NCBI RefSeq assembly: GCF_001411555.2
Contig: NC_049905.1
Coordinates: forward strand, 22,372,097 to 22,436,096
Direction: 5' to 3'
Source: Juglans regia
Taxonomy: Eukaryota > Streptophyta > Magnoliopsida > Fagales > Juglandaceae
DNA: 64,000 nucleotides
The notes under the pieces were generated by a model. The model did no database searches and was not told where the DNA came from. It worked only from the letters and a program-made list of their open reading frames with translations. The position numbers were made by a program, and so were the translations under genes. How positions within the stretch are numbered: position 1 is the stretch's first letter; each line of letters starts with the position of its first letter. Of the stretch, positions 1 through 10,720 are shown piece by piece.

Positions 1-384
1 CAACGGAAACCAACGTTGCATGGAATGACAGAACAAGAATGACTCTGTTTCTCATTCACGAAACAGAGCACCCCTTGTGTCGTGCCGCGAACCACCATCA
101 ACCACGGCGACTCCAAGCTGCCCAGAACACGCCGACGCCACCACCAGCCACCTTAGAAGACACCGGACCATCCCCAGCCGCGAGGACACGCCGCAGCAGC
201 CACGGACGTGAAGGCCGAAGCCTCTGTTTCGCTTCAACGGTAGCCACCTAGAGGGACGTCGAACCACCGACCAACCACCACAGAAACTGCCGAACGCCCT
301 TGTCCCGTCGCACCCACTCTCTTCCGGGAAGCCCACTGCCGTCGCCACCCTCCTCTCTCTCTCGGCAGCGTTTCAGCGCGATAG

Positions 385-419
<35 letters not shown>

Positions 420-2434
420 TTCGGCGTCGCACCACCACAGATGAGCCCCCAGTCGCGCCGTCGTGACCCCCGCCTTCCGCCAGAGCCGTCGTGCCCTGCA
501 GCCCTCTCGGTGAGCCCCTGCCTCGTACGTTTCTCTACCATTTTCCCAGCCTCTGTTGCCTTGAGGTTTTAAGTTTTATTTCTTTTAGTTTTCAGTTGCT
601 GCAGTGTTTAATAAGATTACGTATATGCCTTTTTAATCTAGTGTCTGGCAGAAATGTTTTAAATTACATTCATAAGTTTATATATGTTAATTATGGATAT
701 TATTAAATCATTTCATTTATAGTTGAGTTGGGTTTAATATTTCAAGTTGAGTTTAATTTTGTTAAGTAAATATTTTAGTCAAATGCTCTTTTTATTAAGA
801 AATTGTTTAAGGAATTTAAAATGTGTTTTGAAGTACATCATGAAGCCTATTATTTTAGTTAGTTTTCTTTTACCTATTTAGTCAGACTTTAATGAAATTA
901 TTATGTTATAGTTTAAAAAGAATTAAGGAATATGTTATGAGTTTTGAATGATATTATGATTAAGTCTACTTTTATTAATCGAAGGCTTTCACCAATTATT
1001 TTTACATTTATATATATATATATATACAGTTAAATTATATTTGGAAAGATTAGATATCATTTTTCAGCAGTAAGAGTTTTTAAATTATTTTGAGCGATTT
1101 AGTAAATGAGATTCTACTGTCTATTTTAATAGATGTTGTTATAATTATGCTATTAAAGTTATAGGTTGAAAATAGAGAAAATATGTTAAGAATATTTAAA
1201 TGATATTAATATATTAGATTTCTCATATTATTTAATAATTATGTTAATAAATGAAAGTTATTTTAAGAATTTAAGTTTTATGACGTATTTAAATACTTCA
1301 AGTATTCTACTAAGTTTTAATGTGTTATCAGTATTTTAAGTAATTTAAATACTAAGAATTATCGATTTTAGTGTTAAACAAATATTGGTTTGACTATGTT
1401 TTAGAATTCCGAATTTAGTTAAGTAAAATATTAGCATTTATTTTAGTTCCAAACAATTTAGTGATAGTTATTTATTGAATATAGGTCTCAAGTTACGAAG
1501 TATTATTCAAGAAGAAACGCATCGAGGTAAGTAAATTTGATCATAAATTAGGATCATCACAGTTAGCTTATATGTATGTATTATTCAAGCCAGTTCTTTG
1601 ATAGCCATTATTTATGAACCGCTCATGTACAAGCATGTCATCCAGCATAGCATATGATCATATCATTCCGCATCATGTTTCAGTTTCAGAAATTATAGTT
1701 ATGTATGTATTATGTCATGCATCTCATGTGTATAAGACACATAAGCCATCTTAAATTCAAGTGTAAGATAAAAATCAGATCAGTTAATAAGATGGCCATT
1801 CAGATGCATGGTACCAATGCAGTTCAGTTTCAGGGTGGTGTGCAAGCCACGAACTCAGTCGTGGTCCACCATAGTATGCTAGAATACTATCAGCAGTTCC
1901 CCTTGCTGCAGCGGGATGTGGGGCTGGTGCACAACCTTGCACACAGGGTTAAGTGTGTTGGCCAGTCAGATAAGTAAGATAAATCAGTCAGTTAGTTCAG
2001 AAAATTCAGTCATACATAGCATAAGCATTAGCATGAACAGTCATAAATTTTAAGTTCAGCATGAAAGTTCTTATGAAAATTTTATGTTTATTATGTTTTC
2101 GTTATGATAGATTTCTTACTGAGTCATCGACTCATTTTAGTTTATTTTCATGTTTTTAATTACCCAGGTGAAGATGATGATTACGAGCAGGCAGGCCAGG
2201 AGTAGAAGGAGCATTTTAGTTTTGTTCAGACTTTTTAAAATAAAATGTCTCTTATGACGAATTTATTCAGTTATTTTCTTTAATGTTTTTGGGAAGACAT
2301 TTTTATTAGACCTTTTATTTCATAATAAATTATTTTAGTTTATTTTTCAATTGTGAAATTAGAAAATCGCTTGCCGGGTTTATTTTTATGAAAAAATACG
2401 TGACACACCTAGCCTACGGGAAGGGGGTGTTACA
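1..2434. repeat. Gypsy-type LTR (left end outside window)
   Basis: A long non-coding stretch ending in GGGTGTTACA, the terminal sequence typical of Gypsy (Tekay-like) LTRs, directly abutting copia gag sequence at 2435. The left 540 bases are GC-rich with a (CT)n run at about 387-416, and the rest is AT-rich with a (TA)n run near 1011-1026. No long ORF is convincing, and the small ORFs lack any recognisable domain. The first 1093 bases have no second copy in this window, whereas 1094-2434 recurs after the N gap. The LTR start lies outside the window, so solo LTR versus part of a full element cannot be decided. Orientation is uncertain. Confidence 0.6.
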
Positions 2435-3589
2435 GGAGGATTCTTGGTAGACAACCTCTACCTCCAATCAGAGAGGCATTTTCTGAAGTGAGACGTGAAG
2501 ATTGTTGTCGGAATGTTATGCTAAAAGAAAAGGGGCTAATGGAACAGTGGAGAACTTGGCTTTGGTTGGTGCTAATCTTACTGTTTTGGCTGCTGCTAAT
2601 GCCTCTGTACAGCAATCATATCCCAATCAAAAATCTCGAGTATGGTGTGACTATTGTAATAAGCCATGCCATACCTGAGAAATCTGCTGGAAACTACATG
2701 GAAAACCAGCAAATTGGATGAGCAGCAAACCTGGACCTGGAAACAACCAAGTGATTCCTAGAGCAAATGAAGCCCAAACCAATGTTCTAAGTTCAAAGCA
2801 GATGGATCATCTTCTTCAACTGCAGAAATCCAATCCGATATCTGGTACTTCTATTCTAGTTCCTTGGCCCAAACAGGTAATATGCCGAGTGCCTATTCTA
2901 GTTCTTTAGCTTTTGCACCATGGATTATTGATTCAGGCGCATCCGAACCTATGACCAATATTTCTCAATTGTTTCAATCTTATTATCCTTGTCCGGGTAA
3001 TAAAAAGATTAGGATTGCAGATGGGAGTTTTTCATCCATTGCAGGAACAAGTTCAATTAGAATTTCCGGGAAAATAGAATTAAAATTTGTCCTTCATGCT
3101 CCTAAACTTACTTGCAATCTTCTGTTTTGTTAGTAGATTATCTTGTGATTCTAATTGTCGTATCATATTCTTTGATTCTCACTGTGAATTTCAAGAGCAG
3201 AGCTCAGGGGCGATGATTGGCAATGCAAGGATGATCAATGGCCTTTATTATTTTCATGATACCCTATTAAGCAATAAACAAACTCAAGGCTTGAGTGATA
3301 GTACTAGTTCAATCCCTATTCGTGAACAAATAATGCTTTGGCATCTTAGATTAGGGCATCCTAAATTTTCTTATTTAAAATATTTGTTGTCTAGTCTGTT
3401 TAAAAATTTGGATTGTACTTCTCTTCATTGTGACATTTGTCATTTATCAAAAAGTCATCGAGTTCCTTATAACTCAAAAGGCTACCGTGCATCAAAACCT
3501 TTTTATTTGATTCATAGTGATGTTTGGGGTCCCTCTACGGTTACTACCTTATCTGGAAAAAAATGGTTTGTGATTTTTATAGATGATCA
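2435..3589 (+). mobile_element. Copia element 1, left part (gag/protease/pre-integrase remnant)
   Basis: Three overlapping frames preserve Ty1/copia features. Near 2440-2520 is the gag motif PLPPIREAFSEVRRE. At about 2925 is an aspartic protease motif, WIIDSGASEPMTN. At about 3340-3580 is the GAG-pre-integrase HLRLGHPKF motif followed by the integrase start KWFVIFIDDH. Frameshifts and stops interrupt it (for example after 3130), so it is a pseudogene. The 5' LTR and most of gag are missing on the left, where the Gypsy LTR abuts. On the right it is cut inside the integrase codon run D-D-H by copia element 2 and resumes at about 6717. Confidence 0.85.
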
Positions 3590-3657
3590 TGTCAGCGGGA
3601 ATGTAGTTTTCAGTCTACATATTTTAGTCATACCTTCCTTATTTAGCTTTCCTAATC

Positions 3658-3691
<34 letters not shown>

Positions 3692-3873
3692 CTTCCTTAC
3701 TTAGACAGATCATGTTCCTTACTTAGACAGATTATGTAAATAGTCCTAGTTTGCTTTTATAGACAGATTTGATTGCTGTAAAGTTGGCTTGATTCTAGCC
3801 TTGTATCACGCACACTTGTGCCTATATAATGAAAGGAAATCCTCAAAAAGGAGGTATTCAATCCAATTTGACA
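3590..3873 (+). repeat. 5' LTR of copia element 2
   Basis: It begins TGTCAGCGGGAATG exactly where the integrase frame of copia 1 breaks. A (TA)n run lies at about 3667-3691, and the 3' limit lies between about 3860 and 3873, just before the primer binding site. No matching 3' LTR exists in this copy of the element. Confidence 0.7.
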
Positions 3874-3886
3874 TGGTTTCAGAGCC
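3874..3886 (+). other. Primer binding site of copia 2 (tRNA-iMet type)
   Basis: TGGTTTCAGAGCC differs by one base from the usual plant copia site TGGTATCAGAGCC, which pairs with the 3' end of initiator tRNA-Met. It sits immediately downstream of the LTR. Confidence 0.65.
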
Positions 3887-3979
3887 AAACCTTAGAAATA
3901 TTTCGGGTTCTTCCTCGTGGAAATTTTTTTTCGTTGGTGGACACTAGTGCTACCATTGTCGGCACTGTCTGTGTGAATT

Positions 3980-4165
3980 GTGGCCTTCGATTTTGCTGGG
4001 CTGTGCTATTTCTTGGCTTTCGGCAGGTTCTGTGAAGGGTTTGAGGTTTTCGGAACTTTCTGTGGTGGATTTGTGGCCTTCGATTTTGCTGGGCTGTTTT
4101 TTCTTGGCTTTTGGCAGGTTCTGTGAAGGGGTTGAGGTTTTCAGAACTTTCTGTGGTGGATTTGT
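3980..4165 (+). repeat. Tandem 93-base repeat in copia 2 leader
   Basis: Two adjacent units starting GTGGCCTTCGATTTTGCTGG (3980 and 4073) and ending GTGGTGGATTT differ at only a handful of bases. They lie between the primer binding site and gag, the untranslated leader of the element. Confidence 0.85.
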
Positions 4166-4912
4166 AGCTTTTTGGCAGTTTCTGTGAGTTGTTTTGGTTC
4201 CCGACATTTTTTGTTTTTTTGGTTCAAGGCAGTTCTCTTTTTTGGTTCTCGGCATTTTCAATTTCTGGTGTATTCTTTCTTGGCCGTTTTTTTATGAGCA
4301 TCATGTCTTCACTCTTTTCATGTGAAATTCACAGGTAAGAATTATTCTGCCTGGGAATTTCAATTTCACTTATTTGTTTTGAGGAAAGAATTCTGGGGTC
4401 ATATAGATGGTAGTGATCCCACTCCTATTGAGCTTTCTAAATTGGCTCAGTGGAAAATAAAAAATGCTAGGGTGATGACATGGATTTGAGGCTTTGTTGA
4501 TCCTCTTATTATTCTTAGTCTGAGGCCATATAAGACTACTAAAACTATGCAGGAATACTTAAGGAAAGTGTATAATCAGGACAATTATACTCAACGTTTT
4601 CAGTTGAAGTACGAGATCGCCAGTTACACTCAGGGCGATCTCTCCATTCAAGATTATTTTTCTGGGTTTAATAATCTCTGGGGAGAATTTACTGACATGA
4701 TTTATGCCAAGGTACCGAAAGAATCTCTCTGTTGTGCAGGAAGTTCATGAACAAAGCGAGATCAGTTTTTAATGAAGTTACGACCTGAATTTGAGGCCAC
4801 TCGGTCCAACTTAATGAACCGTGCTCCATTGCCTTCTTTGGACGTTTGTTTTGGGGAGTTACTTCGTGAGGAGCAATGTCTTGCCACATAGGCCACTTAT
4901 CAGCAAGACAAA

Positions 4913-5464
4913 ATGTTACCAAATGCAATGGCTTATGCGGCTCATGGGAAAGGCAAAGGACGCGACATGCAGAAAGTTCAATGTTTCAGCTGCAAGGAAT
5001 ACGGCCATATTGCTGCTCATTGTGCAAGGAAATCTTGCAATTACTGTAAGAAGCCGGGGCATATTATCAAAGAATGTCCTATACGTCCCCAGAATCGTCA
5101 AGCTAATGTTTATCAAGCCACTGTGAGTCCATCTACTTCCGCTAACTCTACTATTGTTGGTGATTCATCTGCTCTTACTTCTGAGATGGTGCAACAAATG
5201 ATTATTTTGGCATTTTCGGCTTTAGGGCTACAAGGTAAAGGTTCACTACCATCCTTATCTTGGCTTGTTGATTCTGGTGCGTCTAATCACATTACGAGTT
5301 CTTTTGACACTCTTAGCAATGTTCAGACTTATAATGGATTGTTGCATATTCAAATTGCTAATGGTAGTCAGTTACCTATTCATGTTGTTGGTGATGTTAA
5401 TTCTACATTTATAGATGTTTTTGTATCTCCTGAGCTTTCTACTATTCTTATATCAGTAGGCTAG
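4913..5464 (+). pseudogene. Copia 2 gag C-terminus and protease
   Basis: A 183-residue open stretch within the nested copia. Two retroviral-type zinc knuckles lie near residues 24-58 (CFSCKEYGHIAAHC and CNYCKKPGHIIKEC), the nucleocapsid part of Gag that binds element RNA. From about residue 119 the motif WLVDSGASNHIT carries the D-S-G active site of the aspartic protease. It reads straight to a stop at 5462, whereas a functional polyprotein would continue into integrase. Upstream gag (4547-4750) is in separate frames. It is a decayed polyprotein, unlikely to make an active product. Confidence 0.8.
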
Positions 5465-6983
5465 TTGGTTGATAATAACTGTGATGTTCGTTTTTCTCGT
5501 GATGGTTGTCTTGTGCAGGATCAGGTGACGGGGAAGATACTCGTGAAGGAGCCTAAAGTTGGACGATTGTTTCCTCTACATTTTTCCATTCCTGTTGTTA
5601 TTTCTTTAGCTTGTAACACTATACACAATAAGGGTGAAGTATGGCACAAACGGTTGGTCATCCTAACTCTGTTGTTTTATCTCATTTAATAAACCCTGGT
5701 TTGTTGGGTAATAAAGATCAATTTTCATCTCCTCTTTCTTTTGATTGCTCCACATGCAAATTAGGTAAAAGTAACTCCCTTTCATTTCCTTCTCATGGCA
5801 TTCATGTTGACCGATGCTTTGATGTGATTCATAGTGGTGTGGGGAATTTCTCCTGTTATTTCACATGCGAATTATAAATACTTTGTTACTTTCATTGATG
5901 ATTATACCAAGTATACCTAGATTTATTTTCTACGTTCTAAATCTGAGGTTTTCTCCATCTTTCAACAATTCATCGCCTATGTTGAGACTCAATTCTCGTC
6001 AGGGATCAAAACTTTAAGGTCTGATTCAGGTGGCGAATATATGTCTCGTGAGTTTCATGAGTTCCCCCAACAAAAAGGCAATGTTTCTCAATGCTTTTGT
6101 CCTTATACACCTTAGCAAAATGGTGTGGTTGAACCGAAAAATCGGCATTTGTTGGATGTTGTTCGTACGTTATTGCTTCAGTCCTCTGTTCCGCCTAAAT
6201 TCTGCCTAAATTCTGCAAAAATCAGTCGTTCTTTTCTACTCATGTTGAGTCTTTACCTGAGATGCATGTTTTGCCGCATTTTGATGACTTGACTTCTTCT
6301 CCTGACCGATTCAAACCTGGATTTGTGTATGAGCGACAACGACCAACTTTGCCCCTTCCTGAGCCTGATCTGCCACCTAACCCTACTCAAACTACCTCTT
6401 CTACGGGTGATCTAGACTTCCACACAGTTCCTCGCTGTTCGACAAGAGTATCTCGTCCCCTTGATCGGTATGGTTTTTCACATACCTCTCTCCATGCTAC
6501 TTTGTCTTCCATTCCCATTCCATTAGGTTATTCTGAGGTAGTTAAACATGAATGTTGGCATTAGGTGATGGCTAAAGAACTTCGGGCTCTCCAAGACAAT
6601 CACACATGGGATGTTGTTCCTTGTCCCGCTACTGTTAAGGCCATTGGTTGCAAGTGGGTTTACTCAATTAAGTTACGTTCTGATGGAACTCTGGATTGGT
6701 ACAAGGCACGGTTGGATACTCGGATTTGTTGGGTATATTTGATGAATGGAAAATCTAAAGTTGAAATATTATTCAAGAATTGTTATAGTATGATCAAAAA
6801 TCAATTTCATACAAAAATAAGCATACTTCGTACAGATAATGGTACATAATATTTCAACCAAGTTTTGGGAAATTTTTTGAAACAAAGAGGGATTCAACAC
6901 AATCCACATGTCGTGACACCTCACAACAAAATGGCATTGTTGAAAGACAAAATCGTCATTAACTTGAGGTTGCACGGGCTATA

Positions 6984-7877
6984 ATGTTTTATATGCATAT
7001 TCCAAAATATTTGGGGGATGCTATTCTAACTGCTTGTTATCTTATTAATAGAATGTCTACCCGTGTGCTGAAGCATTTCACTCCTTTGGCATGCATAAAA
7101 AAACCCTTTCCTGATAATAGGATAATTTCTTATCTACCTCTAAAAGTATTTGGATGCACTATTTTTGTTCATATTCCAGCTCATCTTAGATCTAAACTTG
7201 ATCCTAAGGCTGAAAAATGTGTGTTTCTTGGATATGCTCCCAATAAAAGAGGGTACAAATGTTTGAATCCAAAAACAAAAAAAATTCACATCAGTATGGA
7301 TGTCGTTTTTGTTGAAAATCAGTCTTACTTTAACCAAACTTATCTTCAAGGGGAGAAAGAGAGTAGTGAAGATCAGTTTTGGCATACTTCTATACCAATG
7401 CCTAATGTTTTCCTTGACATTGACATCCCTCTACAAAACATTCAAGGAACTAAAATTTTAAATAGTGAAACAAAAGGAAATCCCAATTTGCCTGTACAAA
7501 GCACAAGGGAATCACAAACAGGGGGAGAATTGCTACAAAATAATCCCTTTTCTGAGCTTTATCTTTATACTAGAGGCAGGTATCATTCTAATACTAAGGA
7601 TCATCCCAAAATTCCAGAGCAGAATCAATCATCACCTCCAAAAACTGGTCATTTGGAAATCCCAGGTAATCCTTCTACTACACTTCTAGTTGATCAATCT
7701 ACTGACCTTGATGTACCTATAGCCATTAGGAAAGGAGTTAGAACCTGTACCACACACCTCATTGCCAAATATTTATCTTATCACATACTCTCTCATAATC
7801 ATAAGATCTTTAAATCCAATATTTCTCACCTATTTGTTCCAAGGACCATTCAGGAAGCTATGGATCATCCGGATTGA
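6984..7877 (+). pseudogene. Copia 1 integrase C-terminal region
   Basis: A 297-residue frame covering the late integrase core (ACYLINRMSTRVL), the conserved VFGCTIFVHIPAHLRSKLDP block and the FLGYAPNKRGYKC motif, then the acidic/serine-rich linker before reverse transcriptase. These are standard copia integrase landmarks. The upstream catalytic part is in other frames (about 6720-6980), where TPQQNG has become TPHNKM. It ends at a stop at 7875-7877 and RT follows in another frame. Confidence 0.8.
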
Positions 7878-8156
7878 AAGTTAGCAGTCCTTGAAGAGAT
7901 TAATGCACTACGGAACAACGGTACTTAGGAAATTATTCATTTACCAAAGGAAAAGAAAACTGTAGGTTGCAAATGGGTGTTTACAGTTAATGCAAGGCTG
8001 ATGGTAGTATAGAGAGATATAAGACGAGATTCGTTGCAAAAGGATTTACACAAACATACGAAATTGTCTATCAAGAAACTTTTGCTCCATTGGCCAAGAT
8101 AAACTCAATCCGAGTGTCTCTCCTTAGCTGTACATTCTAACTGGACCTTACACCAG

Positions 8157-9372
8157 TTGGATGTAAAGAATGTTTTTTTAAATAGAGATCTAGAGGATGA
8201 AATGTTTATGGAATTACCACCAGGTTTTGAAGGTAATCTTGGCATAGATAAGGTGTGCAAATTGAAAAAAATCATTGTATGGGCTCAAGCATCTCCGAGA
8301 GCTTGGTTTGAATGCTTTGGGAAGGCTGTAAAGGGTCATGGTTACTGCCAAGGTCAAGCTGATCACACCATGTTCTATAAGCACTCAAGTGAATGGAAGG
8401 TTGCTATTCTAATTTTCTATGTTGACGATATTATTTTGATAGGTAACGACAACAAGGAACTTGAGAAATTAAAACAGATGCTTGCTAATGAATTTAAGAT
8501 TAAAGATTTGGGTGACTTGAAGTATTTTCTCGGTATGGAATTTGCAAGGTCAAGAAAAAGTATTTTTGTTTCACAAAGAAAATATGTGCTTGACTTGCTT
8601 GGAGAAACAGGTTTACTAGGGTGTAAAGCAGGTGAGACACCTATAGAACCTAATCTTAAACTACAACCTACCAAGCCTAAAAAAGTAACCAATAGAGACC
8701 AGTACCAAAGATTGGTTGGAAGGCTACTTTACCTATCACATACACGTCTTGACATAGCCTTTGTTTAGTATGGTAAGCTAATTCATGCACTCACCAGGGC
8801 TTGACCACTTTAATGCAGTTCATAGAATCCTGAGATATTTAAAGGGAACTCCAAGAAATGGTCTATTGTTTGAAGACCATAAACATCTACAAGTTGAGGT
8901 ATACACTGATGCAGATTGGGCTGGGAGTATAACCGATAGAAGATCAACTTCTAGTTATTGTGCCTTTATTGGTGGAAATTTGGTTACATGGCGCAGCAAA
9001 AAACAAAATGTGGTAGCTAGGAGCAGTGCAGAGGTAGAATTTAGAGCAGTTTCTCATGGAATTTGTGAAGAGTTGTGGATTAAAAAATTATTGGAAGAAT
9101 TGAAAGTCACTAATCCACTACCTATGAAACTGTATTGCGATAACAAGTCTGCCATAGCCATTACTCACAATCTAGTGCTTCATGATAGAACAAATCATGT
9201 TGAGGTTGACAAGCATTTTATAAAGGAGAAGCTGGACAGTGGACTGATTTGTTTACCCTATATCTCTACTATTGAACAAGTAGCAGATATACTTACAAAA
9301 GGACTACCAAAGAAGCAATTTGAAAATTTGATCGGCAAGTTGGCTATGGAAGACATCTTCAAACCAGTTTGA
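8157..9372 (+). pseudogene. Copia 1 reverse transcriptase and RNase H
   Basis: The first frame (8157-8768) begins at the LDVKNVFLNRDLEDE.. motif (normally LDVKNAFLHG) and contains the catalytic FYVDDIILIG box and the LGDLKYFLGMEFA motif. A stop at 8766-8768 breaks the polypeptide in the expected HTRLDIAF.. motif. The second frame (8785-9372) carries RNase H, with YTDADWAGSITDRRSTS, WRSKKQNVVARSSAEVE, YCDNKSAI and a C-terminal ADILTKGLP. The RT active site is preserved, but the interior stop and upstream breaks make the element non-autonomous. Confidence 0.85.
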
Positions 9373-9379
9373 GAGGGAG

Positions 9380-9630
9380 TGTTGGAAAGTTTCCAAATTT
9401 ATCTAGTCAACTCTCCCTGGATTATAGGAGAAATTTCTCTGTAATTATGTAAATATTCTTAGGAGATATTCTTAGGAGATATTCTAGGAGATTTGTTAGC
9501 AATTGTCATTCTTTCCTTTTGTTATTCTTTCCTTTTAGCTTATCCTTGTAGTCTATAAGACATATGGATTGTACCTTATTTTAGTTAATAAGAAATACTA
9601 TTCCAATTCTTCTCCACTTCTAGAAGAGCA
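9380..9630 (+). repeat. 3' LTR (or its start) of copia 1
   Basis: TGTTGGAAAGTTTCC follows the polypurine tract GAGAGGGAG. It contains short repeats of CTTAGGAGATATT and a TTATTCTTTCC duplication. The 3' boundary is not sharp because LINE sequence begins by about 9640, and there is no 5' LTR partner to define it. Confidence 0.6.
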
Positions 9631-9639
9631 TTTGGAGGA

Positions 9640-10209
9640 GAAACGTACACCTCAAGATTGCTTTCTTTGGCTGGCTCACCTTCCATGGAAAAATATTGAC
9701 TATTGATAAGCTGAGAAAGCGTGGTCTTTTTATAATCAATTGGTGTTTTATGTGTAAAAGAGACGGAGAATCAGTGCATCATCTTCTTCTTCACTCCAAT
9801 GTGGTTAAGGCTTTATGGGATGATATCTTTACAAGGCTTGGTATCGCATGGGTAATGCCAAGGAGGGTAGTAAATTTATTGTCATGTTGGAGAGGTATTC
9901 GGGGCAATGGGAGGTCACTGTCTATGTTTAGTGCCTCTTATGGTGCACTTGGAACAAGAGGAATGGTCACTGTTTTGATAATAGGGAACGTTCAATGGGA
10001 GGGTTCAGGGACTATTTCTTTCCTTCATTGTTACTTTGGGCCTCGGCTATTGTATTGAATGGGACTAGTTTTAATGACTTTTATGTTGTTTTTCACAGCG
10101 CTTAACTTGTAATTAGGTTCATCTCCTGTATAATTCTTGTGCACTTGGGCCTTGCCTAATTATGTGGATCAATAAAATTCTTCTTACTTGTCAAAAAAAT
10201 AAAAAATAA
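9640..10209 (+). mobile_element. LINE 3' end, + strand, severely 5'-truncated
   Basis: The frame 9696-10058 and upstream sequence in a shifted frame encode the C-terminal zinc-binding region of plant LINE ORF2 (TIDKLRKRGLFIINWCFMC, then HHLLLHSNVVKALWDD). It ends in a 3' UTR and an A-rich tail (about 10194-10209). Only the last ~0.55 kb of a ~5.6-kb element is present, the expected result of incomplete target-primed reverse transcription. Confidence 0.8.
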
Positions 10210-10613
10210 CAACTTTCTATTGATTAGTTGTATGGTGGATATCTGAAGTAACAAACTTGAAAGAATCACGAGATCCTCCGTGATCACTGCAAATCTCTAA
10301 TCATTGGTCACAGCAAAATGCAACCACTACATATGCCTTGGCTAAACGAGAGTGAACAAAAAAATCTTACACATTTACAACTACAAGTTTTATAGGTGCT
10401 TACAAGTACATGCACACACGCACACGAATGAATCAAATCTTCACTTATCTAGTCCACGTAAAGGATCTAAATTCCAATAGCAGTTTAACTCATATTGCTC
10501 CGAATGCAGAACTGATGGAAGAAGTTCACATCACTAGCAAGCTCAAGGACTTCTTGTCTATGGCCAGTTAAAGCTACAGCACAAAATTTTTTGTACATTC
10601 TAATTGCTAGATT
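10210..10613 (-). other. Host-like stretch with a candidate terminal-exon fragment (copy 1)
   Basis: No transposon features are seen. On the minus strand a frame runs from 10613 to a stop at 10485-10487 and includes GHRQEVLELASDVNFFHQF. It is identical to copy 2 at 37721-37849, where the continuation survives beyond the LINE nest. The last 18 bases (10596-10613) are the left target-site duplication of the outer LINE. I do not recognise the protein, and chance openness cannot be excluded. The rest of the stretch shows nothing else. Confidence 0.3.
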
Positions 10614-10719
10614 TTTTTTTTTTTTTGATAAGTAAGGAATTTATTGATTGAAAGAAACTAGTCAACGCCCATGTACACAGGAAGTATACAAAATGGACTC
10701 CTAATCACATTCTAGAAAG
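10614..10719 (-). mobile_element. Outer LINE 3' piece (copy 1)
   Basis: A poly(T) run (the A-tail on the minus strand) is followed by GATAAGTAAGGAATTTATTG and the ACACAGGAAGTATACAAAA block shared by LINE tails throughout the window. It is cut at TTCTAGAAAG (10710-10719) by the inner LINE starting at 10721. The matching right half exists only in copy 2. Confidence 0.75.
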
Positions 10720-10720
10720 C

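Larger units (their letters stand above)
3590..6716 (+). mobile_element. Copia element 2, nested in copia 1, lacking its 3' half
   Basis: It starts with an LTR beginning TGTCAGCGGG, followed by a primer binding site and a leader with a 93-base tandem repeat. Then come a degraded gag (about 4330-4740), two CCHC zinc knuckles and a VDSGASNHIT protease, and integrase remnants including a P*QNGVVE motif near 6110. A proline-rich linker follows, and then the start of reverse transcriptase (GCKWVYSIKLRSDG near 6650). It stops abruptly at the RT motif WYKARL, with no RT core, RNase H or 3' LTR. Many stops make it inactive. Copia 1 resumes in register at the next bases. Confidence 0.85.
6717..9379 (+). 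mobile_element. Copia element 1, right part (integrase to RNase H)
   Basis: The element resumes with TRICWVYLMNGKSKVE, the direct continuation of the integrase frame cut at 3589, so copia 2 is nested in copia 1. Integrase, reverse transcriptase and RNase H follow, and the unit closes with the purine tract GAGAGGGAG before the 3' LTR. Stops at about 6847, 7876 and 8766 and several frame changes show decay. Confidence 0.85.

Noticed and set aside
387..416. CRISPR-like or tandem array interpretation of CT, TA and AC runs
   Set aside because: They are simple microsatellites without spacers, in a plant nuclear context.
39..706. Overlapping small ORFs on both strands in the GC-rich LTR part
   Set aside because: They overlap on opposite strands, are rich in Pro/Arg/Ser from composition, carry no motif, and lie in an LTR-like non-coding region.
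1705..1977. 90-codon ORF conserved in both duplicate copies
   Set aside because: Conservation is explained by the duplication itself, and one copy is already shortened to 61 codons by indels. It is ordinary LTR sequence.
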